Shown here: piece by piece, positions 27,007 to 34,993 of the stretch
How the letters are laid out: each line of letters starts with the position of its first letter
How positions within the stretch are numbered: the first letter of the stretch is position 1
From: Bacillota bacterium
GTDB taxonomy: Bacteria; Bacillota; Bacilli; Alicyclobacillales; Alicyclobacillaceae
DNA: 40,130 bases
Direction of reading: 5' to 3'
NCBI GenBank assembly: GCA_021799255.1
Contig: JAJZAV010000004.1
Location: 1-40,130 of the forward strand
Translations under genes and position numbers: made by a program
The notes under the pieces: model-generated
The model's input: the letters and a program-made list of their open reading frames with translations, nothing else
Database searches by the model: none
Told to the model about the DNA's origin: nothing

Positions 27007-27965
27007 GGATGTTCATCCGGGGGGGCGTCGACCACCGCCTGTAGGGTTGGTTGGCGCAGGGAAGAGTCCTTTGCCCATTCGATGAATTGAACCTTCACGG
27101 CGATGCGGGGCTTCGTCCACACTACCTGGCGGGAGGGCGCGGGTGGTCTTTCGAAAGGGCACTTTTCGACACGATGCTCGTAGAGTGTGTGATGCAATTG
27201 CGCCCACTCGGTTCGAGCCAATTTCCCGGGCCCAACCGTGGCGACATAATACAGGTGTTCGTCTCGGTCCGGCAAACCTAGCAAAAGAGCGTTTGGCACG
27301 TCGCCCACGGCGGTGTAGCCCCCAACCACGGCGATGATGTCTCGGTAATTCTTGATCTTTCGCCAGTCACTGTGGCGCTCGCCACAGACGTAGGCCGAAT
27401 GGCCTAGCTTCACCACGATGCCTTCGAGTTGATGCCTCTTGACGACGTCGAACAAGGCTTCGCCGTCGGGATAATTCGGCACGGCTTGAACCGTGGGACT
27501 CGTGCGCAAAGAGGCAAAAAGGATGTCCATCCGTCTTTGGAAGGGCAATTCGGTCACTGATTTTCCATTGTAGAACAAGATGTCAAAGACCATGTACACG
27601 ATGGGAACTTCTTTCGCTCTGGTGGGCACTAGACCTTGTCGCCGGATCCCATCTCGGCGCATCACATCGTGAAACGATGGCTTGTTCTGCGCATCGAGGG
27701 CGATGACTTCTCCATCCAAAATGATGCTCTTTGCTTGGCAGTACTGCGCGGCATCGGCCAACTCCGGATAGTGCATGGTGCGAAGATGCTGCTTGCGGTT
27801 GAGGAGTGCGGTCTCGTGTCCGTCGTAGTAAGTAAGAATGCGGACTCCGTCCCACTTGACGGAGGCAGTCCACTCTTCGCCAACCGGAATTTGGAGGCTC
27901 TGAATCGGTTCCATGGGGAAAACGGGTCGCATGTCGGCCAAGCCGAACGTCACTGTGTGTGCCAT
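26997..27965 (-). CDS. ATP-dependent DNA ligase (LigD ligase-domain type, stand-alone)
   Basis: WTASVKWDGVRILTYYDG (KxDG), IILDGEVIALD, LEGIVVKLGHSAY, DWRKIKNY. MAHTVTFGLADMRPVFP start at 27965 preferred over the track start 28088, which lies inside the kinase gene. Confidence 0.9.
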   Translation of the reverse strand: MAHTVTFGLADMRPVFPMEPIQSLQIPVGEEWTASVKWDGVRILTYYDGHETALLNRKQHLRTMHYPELADAAQYCQAKSIILDGEVIALDAQNKPSFHDVMRRDGIRRQGLVPTRAKEVPIVYMVFDILFYNGKSVTELPFQRRMDILFASLRTSPTVQAVPNYPDGEALFDVVKRHQLEGIVVKLGHSAYVCGERHSDWRKIKNYRDIIAVVGGYTAVGDVPNALLLGLPDRDEHLYYVATVGPGKLARTEWAQLHHTLYEHRVEKCPFERPPAPSRQVVWTKPRIAVKVQFIEWAKDSSLRQPTLQAVVDAPPDEHPFA

Positions 27966-28002
27966 GCTTATACTTTGACCTGAACAGCGGGCCCGAATTC
28001 CG

Positions 28003-29781
28003 TTAAAGTGCGGAAGTTTCCACGAGTTGGATCTGTTGTGACGTTTCAAGAGGCAAACGAATTTCCACGGTGGTTCCCTGCACTCCATCGCTGGTTAGAC
28101 GAATGGTACCTCCATGGTCCGAGATGATCTTGAAGGAGACCACCATGCCAAGCCCGGTGCCGTCGCTTTTTGTCGTGAAAAACGGATCTCCTATCCGTTT
28201 GAGATTTTCCTCGTCAATGCCGCAGCCCTCGTCGGTGATCCTGACGATGACGCACTTTTCCTCAAGTTCGATGTCTATATCGACGAGGCCGCCATGGGGC
28301 ATCGATTCAATGGCGTTCTTGAGAACGTTCACAAACACTTGCTTTATGTGGTTTGCGTTGCAATAAACAGGTGGAATGTATTCGGTTGGAAGGATACGTA
28401 TTTCCACGTTGCAGAACTTGGCGTGTGGTTCCAACATGGCCACGGCATTGCCCACCAAGCTGACGATATCCTCGTTCATATACTGCCCGAACTGTGGCTT
28501 TGACCAGACTAGGAACTCGTTGATCACCGTCTCAATCTGATTGAACTCCGCCCATAAAATGGGCAGAAAGCGTGCGAGGTCCGCCGGATTCTTTGCAATG
28601 ATCTTGAGAAATCCCTTGACGGAAGTGAGCGGATTGCGAATCTCGTGAGCGACGCCCGCAGCCAGCTGTCCAACCACGGCAAGTCGATCAGATCTGCGCA
28701 GCATCTCGTCGACCTCAACGCGTTCGCTGAGATCCCTTGCGACCATTACGACGTGACGCACGTCCCCGTCTTCTCCCGTCACGGAACTCCCCTTGATTTC
28801 CGTCAGAATGGGCCTTCCGTCTTCATGGACAAAGCGCACGGGCAGGGTGAACTCGGCGTGATTATACAGGGCAGAATGGATTGCGGACTTTACCTGAGCG
28901 ACATCATCCTTGTGGATGACACCGTCGAGGGACTGGCCTTCGATGTGCTTTGGGCTTCGTCCAAGAAGCGTCAAGTGAGATGGAGAGGCGTATGTCACGT
29001 CTCGCTTTGGATCCACAATGGTGATCAGATCCCGCGTGTGATCGGTGATGATTTGCTGTTTGGAGGCGATGGTTTGGTACATCGTAGTCGCTTTGGCGTG
29101 CTGTCGCGTAAGATAGATGATGCTAAAGAGGATCAGGAATGAGTAGATGCAATCCAGGATGAGGTGCAACGGATCGTGATAAGGTTTGAGGATGGTGGTC
29201 AGCACGACGGCGCAAATAAACATGGGATAGATCATAAACTGCCACGAATTCAGGTAGGTTTGCATGCTTACCTTTTCCCCAACCGAGTCCCTCACGCCGA
29301 GCAGCATCAGTAGGTTGAGCGCATCGAAAATGAAAAGCAACAGAGCGGACATGAGCCATAGGGGAAGGTGGGGAAAGTTCTTTATCAGGGCGGCGTCGGC
29401 CAAGGCGCATACGTTATACATACCCATGGTGGAGAACAGCCGGAACCAGCTTATCTTCTGAGACTTAGAATGGGCGTGCCGGATATTCAAGATGAGGGTA
29501 TCGGCCCAAAGGGCGGCGAGGCTGGCGCCGATGCCGAAATAGAGGAGCAAGAAAATGAACCCCACGTTGCCCGTGCTGTACTCATTTCCGATGGCTTTGC
29601 CACGAGGCAATCGGATTGGGAAGAAACTGAGAATGAGCGAAAACAAGAACATGATTAAGAGTGGTGACCAAGGATGCAGCTGAAGCTTCTGCCACAATTC
29701 GACGAGGGAAGCGCATCCGATAAGGAAGAGGACGCTTGTATACCAATTCACATCGCTGCTTCGCTCCATCGCTCGACCCAT
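28003..29781 (-). CDS. Membrane-bound PAS sensor histidine kinase (N-terminal multi-TM domain, PAS, HisKA, HATPase)
   Basis: Hydrophobic N-terminus; ITDHTRDLITIVDPKRDVTYASPSHLTLLGRSP PAS; AAGVAHEIRNPLTSVKGFLKII H-box; GTGLGMVVSFKII. Confidence 0.9.
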   Translation of the reverse strand: MGRAMERSSDVNWYTSVLFLIGCASLVELWQKLQLHPWSPLLIMFLFSLILSFFPIRLPRGKAIGNEYSTGNVGFIFLLLYFGIGASLAALWADTLILNIRHAHSKSQKISWFRLFSTMGMYNVCALADAALIKNFPHLPLWLMSALLLFIFDALNLLMLLGVRDSVGEKVSMQTYLNSWQFMIYPMFICAVVLTTILKPYHDPLHLILDCIYSFLILFSIIYLTRQHAKATTMYQTIASKQQIITDHTRDLITIVDPKRDVTYASPSHLTLLGRSPKHIEGQSLDGVIHKDDVAQVKSAIHSALYNHAEFTLPVRFVHEDGRPILTEIKGSSVTGEDGDVRHVVMVARDLSERVEVDEMLRRSDRLAVVGQLAAGVAHEIRNPLTSVKGFLKIIAKNPADLARFLPILWAEFNQIETVINEFLVWSKPQFGQYMNEDIVSLVGNAVAMLEPHAKFCNVEIRILPTEYIPPVYCNANHIKQVFVNVLKNAIESMPHGGLVDIDIELEEKCVIVRITDEGCGIDEENLKRIGDPFFTTKSDGTGLGMVVSFKIISDHGGTIRLTSDGVQGTTVEIRLPLETSQQIQLVETSAL

Positions 29782-29803
29782 CTTTCCGTGTTAACTCAAT
29801 TAG

Positions 29804-29829
29804 AAGAACTGGGGGAACCCCCAGTTCTT
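29804..29829 (-). terminator. Perfect 12-bp hairpin between the small ORF and the kinase (weak terminator or mRNA-processing hairpin)
   Basis: AAGAACTGGGGG-TT-CCCCCAGTTCTT on the minus strand, followed by CTAATTG (no clean U-tract). Confidence 0.5.
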
Positions 29830-29848
29830 GGTCTGCTGCAGAATGGAC

Positions 29849-29926
29849 TTAATCGAGCCATGGCATGGTTTGTGTGGCCACTGGCAACATGCCTGCACCA
29901 GTCGTGAAGGAATTAGCCATCTTCAC
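29849..29926 (-). CDS. Unannotated 25-codon ORF downstream of the c-di-GMP riboswitch candidate
   Basis: Minus strand AAGGAGGTG-TTCTC-GTG; reads MKMANSFTTGAGMLPVATQTMPWLD then TAA. Not in the ORF track (below length cut-off). Confidence 0.6.
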   Translation of the reverse strand: MKMANSFTTGAGMLPVATQTMPWLD

Positions 29927-29941
29927 GAGAACACCTCCTTA

Positions 29942-30040
29942 GTAGCTGGCTGGCTTGATTCGCAACGCCACAGCGATCGAAGCCCCTATAGCTTTGCGTC
30001 TCACGGTTTCCCGTGGTTTGCCCCGCCTCCGATTGGTGCA
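29942..30040 (-). ncRNA. c-di-GMP-I (GEMM-I) riboswitch candidate
   Basis: Minus strand reads GGGCAAACCACGGGAAACCGTGAGACGCAAAGCTATAGGGGCTTCGATCGCTGTGGCGTTGCGAATCAAGCCAGCCAGCTAC, with the GEMM-I conserved GGGCAAACC, GAAA tetraloop hairpin (CACGG-GAAA-CCGTG), GACGCAAAGC and 3' GCCAGCCAGCTAC. Confidence 0.88.
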
Positions 30041-30074
30041 GAGGCCATAAGGAGAAGATCTAGGTGTGTTAGGG

Positions 30075-30103
30075 ATTATATACTAAATTGCAAGACAATT
30101 CAA
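30075..30103 (-). promoter_or_regulatory. Sigma-A promoter driving the riboswitch transcript
   Basis: Minus strand TTGAAT (30103-30098), 17-nt spacer, TATAAT (30080-30075). Confidence 0.75.
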
Positions 30104-30122
30104 CGTAACGGATGGGATAGAC

Positions 30123-30875
30123 ATGAGTAGAGATCAGGACGTTGATAGACTCGCGTCGTTGCTCGCAAACAGTGCAAGAATCGTCGTCCTCACGGGGGCC
30201 GGAATGAGCACTGAATCGGGAATTCCGGATTTTAGATCCGAAGGGGGTGTTTGGGAAGATGAAGATTTGCTTGCAGCGATGTCGGATGGATATCTGAGGC
30301 GCAGTCCGGAGGATTTTTGGCCGAAATTCAAAGCCACCTTTTTAAACCAGCGCTTTCTTACGGCAGTGCCGAATCGGGGGCACCAGGCCCTCGTACAACT
30401 CGAGAAGATGGGCAAGCAAGTCGAGGTGTACACCCAAAACGTCGACGGACTGCACCAACAATCGGGCAGTTCCCGCGTCATGGAAATTCACGGGAACGCT
30501 CGCACGGCATATTGCCCGCGTTGCCATCACGAATACGACCTAGACTACGTTTTGGAACACCCCGTTCCTCGCTGTTCCTGGGAAACTCAAAAGGGTGGAG
30601 TGTGCGACACCATCCTGCATCCGGACACGGTCCTGTTTGGTCAGGCTGTGAGGTACTTGAACGAATGCATTGATGAACTCGGCCGGACCGACCTCTTCCT
30701 CATTCTCGGCACCTCGCTCACCGTGGACCCCGTTGCTTCGTTGCCCATGTACAAACCGAGAGGATGCCCTCTCGTCATCATTAATCTCGACGAGACCCGC
30801 TTTGATTCGATGGCGGATTTACGGATCCACGAGAAGATAGGCGACGTTCTCCCGTTGGCGGTTTCCAGACTCTAA
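30123..30875 (+). CDS. Sirtuin NAD-dependent protein deacylase
   Basis: RIVVLTGAGMSTESGIPDFRS, YTQNVDGLHQQSGSSRVMEIHGNARTAYCPRC, zinc cysteines, FLILGTSLTVDPVASLP. Confidence 0.94.
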   Translation: MSRDQDVDRLASLLANSARIVVLTGAGMSTESGIPDFRSEGGVWEDEDLLAAMSDGYLRRSPEDFWPKFKATFLNQRFLTAVPNRGHQALVQLEKMGKQVEVYTQNVDGLHQQSGSSRVMEIHGNARTAYCPRCHHEYDLDYVLEHPVPRCSWETQKGGVCDTILHPDTVLFGQAVRYLNECIDELGRTDLFLILGTSLTVDPVASLPMYKPRGCPLVIINLDETRFDSMADLRIHEKIGDVLPLAVSRL

Positions 30876-30902
30876 TACCGAAGAAGAGCAGGTGATGAAT
30901 CG

Positions 30903-33395
30903 ATGGCGCAAGCCATTATCTTGCGAGATGGCCGAGTTGCACAGTTCCGGGAAGCTCAGAACTCCGACGAGGATGTCCTGAAGCTGCAGGAGTTGTTTGC
31001 ATCCGCCTCCGACGAGAGTCGATACTTCCGGTTCTTTCGGGTCGTGCGTGAGGTGCGCCCTTCCGACATCCGGCTGATGCTGCGGAGCGATGGGTGGGAC
31101 CAGTTTACGCTTCTTTGCATGTCGGAAGACAGGGCAATCGGTGTTGGGACGTATTCGAAATCCGGGAACGAGACCGCCGAGGTCGCTTTCTTTGTCGGTG
31201 ATGAGGATCAGGGGAGAGGCATCGGGACCCTGTTGCTCGAGCACCTGGCTGCGGTGGCGTTCGAGTATGGGTTTCGTAAATTTGAAGCCTCCGTGCTGGA
31301 GGAAAACCATCGGATGCAAAGGGTGTTTCTCTCGAGTGGATACGAGGTTGCAGCGAAGTCCGACGCGAGCATGGTCCGGATGGAACTGCCCCTGTATCAA
31401 ACTGAACGCACCCGGTCTCTCGCCGATTTGCGGGAGAAGCACGCGGTTGCGGCTTCGCTGAGACCGTTTTTGGAACCGAGTGCCATCGCGGTCATTGGGG
31501 CGTCGCGTCGAGCGGAGAGCCTGGGCCAGATGCTGTTTCGACACATCGTCCAGGGGAGATTTACCGGGACCGTGTACCCGGTCAATAAGGAAGCGGCAAG
31601 CGTGGCTGCCGTCAGGGCGTACAAGCGGGTGTCGGAGATACCCGAAGCCGTTCAACTTGCCATCATCATCGTCCCTTCGGACGAGGTCGAAGGAGTCGTC
31701 GAGGATTGCCTTCACGCGGGCATCCACGCCGTGATTGTCGTTTCCTCAGGTTTTGCGGAGCGCGATCCGGTGGGAGTGCGCCTGCAGACCAAACTCCTGC
31801 GGCGAATGCGGGAGTTTGGGTGCAGGATGCTTGGCCCAAACAGCCTCGGGGTGGTTGCCACGAGCCCAAGGTTTCAGTTGAACGCTTCGTTGGCACCTAG
31901 GCTCCCGCTTCAGGGAAAACTCGCGATGGCCAGCCAGTCGGGTGCACTCGGCATCGCCATACTGGAGTATGCGACGCGCACGGGCGTGGGCATTGCGAGT
32001 TTCGTAAGTACAGGCAATCGCGCAGACATCTCCAGCAACGATCTTCTTCAGTACTGGGAAGACGATCCGGATGCCCGCATCATCGCACTCTACCTTGAGA
32101 CGTTCGGAAATCCGCGCACGTTTTCGCGGATTGCAAGGCGCGTGACGAGGCGCAAACCCATCATCGCCGTGAAGAGCGCAAGAAGCTCGACGAGCATGCA
32201 GGTCTCCGACATGAATCGGACGGCTCTCCTCGCGGATGACTTCGTGGTGGACGCCCTCTTTCGACAAACCGGCATCATTCGCGTCGATACCTTGCCCGAA
32301 CTGTTTGACGTCGCGGCCCTTCTCGGCGCGAGCCCTCTTCCCGCGGGTCGCCGCGTTGCGGTGGTAACGAACTCCGCAGGAGGGGCCGTCATGGCCGTGG
32401 ACGCCATCGTCAAATTTGGCCTGGAATTCGTGGGGCCGGTGCTTGACTTAGGCTCCGACGCGCTCGCAAACGGATATGCGAGCGTTCTACCCGCTGTGTT
32501 TGCGGATCCGCTGGTCGACGCCATCCTCGTGGTTTTCATTCCGGTCGGAGTCTCAGAGCAAAACGAGGTGCTTGACGCCATCGCTGTGGCTACCAACAAC
32601 GCGAAGGTTTTAGGGATAAACAAACCGGTTATCGCGAACTTCCTCGTCACGGCGGACTCCATGGTCCACGTGGAAAGGACGGGTAGCGAGTCCCTGCCCG
32701 TGTACCCATTCCCTGAACAGGCAGCGCGCGCACTCGCCCATTTTGTCGATTACGCTTCGTACCTGAAGAAGCCCGTCGGCAGGGTGCCGGACTTGCCGAA
32801 TCTCGACGTTGAATTGGCCCGGAAACTGGCGCAACCACCCGTGACCGATCCCAAGGCTGGCCCTACTTGCCTCGTGCAGTCCAGGGCTGTGGAACTTCTC
32901 GTTGCTCTCGGAATGCCGATGAGAGGCGTCAACCACCGCGCCGGAAGGGGCCAACCGACTGCGGGAAGCGCTCGCCTGCACGCCACGGTAGATCCCCTGT
33001 TTGGACCCGTGATTCGTTTGCTGCAGGTCGGGATGGCAGCCGGGATGAGCCTGTCTTCCTGGCACGATCAGGACGAGGATGCGTGGGTTCTCCCAACGGG
33101 TCGTGAGCCTTGCATCCGGCTTGCTCCGCTCACCGACGCGGACTGTGATGCGATGATGGACGCGGCCTTCGGTGCAAATCTTGATACGGCCAACCGGGAG
33201 CTGTTGTTTGAGATCCTGTTGCGGCTGTCTCGTCTCATGGATGAGGTTCACACGGTGGCCGACGTGGTCCTGACGGTTCATTTGGCAGGAGAAGACGAAT
33301 CCGGATTTGTGGACGAACGAGGGGCTGTGATCTCGGTGCGGGCCGTGAATCAGGCGGCTTGGTCGTACAGGGTCTTGGAAGGCGAGGAGTCGTGA
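30903..33395 (+). CDS. GNAT / ADP-forming acyl-CoA synthetase-like fusion (Pat-like protein lysine acetyltransferase), apparently with reduced ATP-grasp domain
   Basis: N-terminal GNAT (DEDQGRGIGTLLLEHLAAVAFEYGFRKFEASV), then CoA-binding (PSAIAVIGASRRAESLGQMLFRHIV...MLGPNSLGVV) and ligase domains (MASQSGALGIAILEY). Confidence 0.88.
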   Translation: MAQAIILRDGRVAQFREAQNSDEDVLKLQELFASASDESRYFRFFRVVREVRPSDIRLMLRSDGWDQFTLLCMSEDRAIGVGTYSKSGNETAEVAFFVGDEDQGRGIGTLLLEHLAAVAFEYGFRKFEASVLEENHRMQRVFLSSGYEVAAKSDASMVRMELPLYQTERTRSLADLREKHAVAASLRPFLEPSAIAVIGASRRAESLGQMLFRHIVQGRFTGTVYPVNKEAASVAAVRAYKRVSEIPEAVQLAIIIVPSDEVEGVVEDCLHAGIHAVIVVSSGFAERDPVGVRLQTKLLRRMREFGCRMLGPNSLGVVATSPRFQLNASLAPRLPLQGKLAMASQSGALGIAILEYATRTGVGIASFVSTGNRADISSNDLLQYWEDDPDARIIALYLETFGNPRTFSRIARRVTRRKPIIAVKSARSSTSMQVSDMNRTALLADDFVVDALFRQTGIIRVDTLPELFDVAALLGASPLPAGRRVAVVTNSAGGAVMAVDAIVKFGLEFVGPVLDLGSDALANGYASVLPAVFADPLVDAILVVFIPVGVSEQNEVLDAIAVATNNAKVLGINKPVIANFLVTADSMVHVERTGSESLPVYPFPEQAARALAHFVDYASYLKKPVGRVPDLPNLDVELARKLAQPPVTDPKAGPTCLVQSRAVELLVALGMPMRGVNHRAGRGQPTAGSARLHATVDPLFGPVIRLLQVGMAAGMSLSSWHDQDEDAWVLPTGREPCIRLAPLTDADCDAMMDAAFGANLDTANRELLFEILLRLSRLMDEVHTVADVVLTVHLAGEDESGFVDERGAVISVRAVNQAAWSYRVLEGEES

Positions 33396-33579
33396 GTTTC
33401 ATCGGGATAAGCTAGGTGAGCGAATGGCTTCGACGTTACGTGATGGGGACTGCATGAGAAGAACGGGGTACGGGAACAACAAGAAGCGCGATGAAGCGCA
33501 AAGGATACTACGCTAAGGATGGGCCCCGATGCAACTCGGGACCGAACGAGGAAAGCGTCAAACGAAAGGGGAGATACGC

Positions 33580-33987
33580 GTGACTTCTGAGGAAATCTCG
33601 GATTTGCTCCGAAACGCGAACACCGTGGCCGTCGTTGGATTGACAGACAGGCCGGGAACTGCGAGCTACGATGTGGGTTCCTATATTCAGTCGCAGGGCT
33701 ACGATCTCATCCCCGTGAATCCGACCATCCAGTCGTCGCTCGGGCACAAAGCCGTCCCATCGCTGGACGCCGTGTCACAGAACGTAGACGTCGTCGATGT
33801 TTTTACCAATCGCATTCCTCTTGACGAAATTGGGCGCATGGCGGCCTCGAAAGGCGTCAAGGCCATCTGGTTGCAGCCGGGTGTCACGATAGGCGAAGGG
33901 GTAAACGCCACATCTGGCGTACCCGTAGTGCAAGGCAAATGCATCATGAGAGAGCATCGGCGCTTGCTGGCTGGCGAAGAGATCTAG
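33580..33987 (+). CDS. CoA-binding domain protein (YccU-like)
   Basis: NTVAVVGLTDRPGTASYDVGSYIQSQGYDLIPVNP, KAIWLQPGV; GTG 33580 with AAAGGGGAG SD preferred over 33529. Confidence 0.85.
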   Translation: MTSEEISDLLRNANTVAVVGLTDRPGTASYDVGSYIQSQGYDLIPVNPTIQSSLGHKAVPSLDAVSQNVDVVDVFTNRIPLDEIGRMAASKGVKAIWLQPGVTIGEGVNATSGVPVVQGKCIMREHRRLLAGEEI

Positions 33988-34067
33988 ACGCGTCGCCCGT
34001 ATGTTGCAACGTGCGGGAAATGACCCCGTTACCTTAAACCAATTGTTTTCTCGGAGGAGGTGCTTGG

Positions 34068-34445
34068 ATGGGTGAGCGATCCATACTTTCATCGTTCTTG
34101 ACCGAAGAAGACGCACAGACTGCGGCGAAAAAAGTAAAGGCCCTTGGCATTGAAGTGGCCAAAGTCGATCCGCTTAACCAGTTCGCAGGTCCCGAACCCA
34201 GCATCAACTCGTTTCCGATAACCGGGAATATCCCCAGCTTAGCGAGTTTGACGCTGGACGTTTCCCCGTCGTCTCAAGACGCCGGGATTCTCTTGGCTGC
34301 AGGTCCGTCCGCGAGCGGAATGAGCGATGGTGACGACCCCCGAGATGATATGACGGGGCGAAACTACCTGCTCACTGTTGTGTGTGATGACCGCCTTGTG
34401 GATGAAGCGGTCTCTGTGATCAAGGAGTGCAACGGATACACGTGA
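34068..34445 (+). CDS. Hypothetical protein (about 125 aa)
   Basis: ATG 34068 preceded by GGAGGAGG; MGERSILSSFLTEEDAQTAAKKVKALGIEVAKVDPL; no confident family. Confidence 0.65.
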   Translation: MGERSILSSFLTEEDAQTAAKKVKALGIEVAKVDPLNQFAGPEPSINSFPITGNIPSLASLTLDVSPSSQDAGILLAAGPSASGMSDGDDPRDDMTGRNYLLTVVCDDRLVDEAVSVIKECNGYT

Positions 34446-34508
34446 GTCAAACGTAGAACGCACCGTTTGTACGATTTGGACTTCAAGATTGCTCTTCGTG
34501 ACTTTTAC

Positions 34509-34538
34509 GGCGAGCTATGAAACCCACCATGGCTCGCC
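34509..34538. repeat. Strong hairpin (11-bp stem with one G-U pair) in intergenic region
   Basis: GGCGAGCTATG-AAACCCAC-CATGGCTCGCC. Confidence 0.55.
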
Positions 34539-34677
34539 GCGTTGTGCATTCGGAGGCATCCCGCGCTTTACGCCGATTGCAACGGATTCTCGTCGGTCCC
34601 TTTGACACCGATATGTCGTTTGACAGCGGCAAACAACAGGAATATCGTCGAGGTATCAGAAGGGAGAGATTGCACAT

Positions 34678-34882
34678 GTTTTTCCGTCCTAGAAGACCGT
34701 CTCTGCTCATGTTTCTACTTCTTCTCGTGGGGATTAAGGTATGGAAAAAGGAACGCATCAGCGAAGAGGATAAGGCTTCGTATCGTGAGAAGCGCAAGAA
34801 ATTTCGCAGCAAACTTCGGGAAGCGTGCGCGGTTTGGGATGAAGATGAGACCGATGAAACACAGAACAACGTGGCAGACTAA
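34678..34882 (+). CDS. Small single-TM basic membrane protein, hypothetical
   Basis: ATG 34678 with AAGGGAGAG SD; MFFRPRRPSLLMFLLLLVGIKVWKKERISEEDKASYREKRKKFRSKL. Upstream TTGACA-17-TATCGT. The track start at 34517 lies in the hairpin and lacks an SD. Confidence 0.6.
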
Positions 34883-34993
34883 CCGGGTCGCCTAAGAGGG
34901 CTTGATTCCGATTGGTGGATGATCATGTGCCTTAATCATCCATCTCGGTAAACTCGCCATCCGGCCAAGGTCTTTGGATAGGAGTTTCTCATC

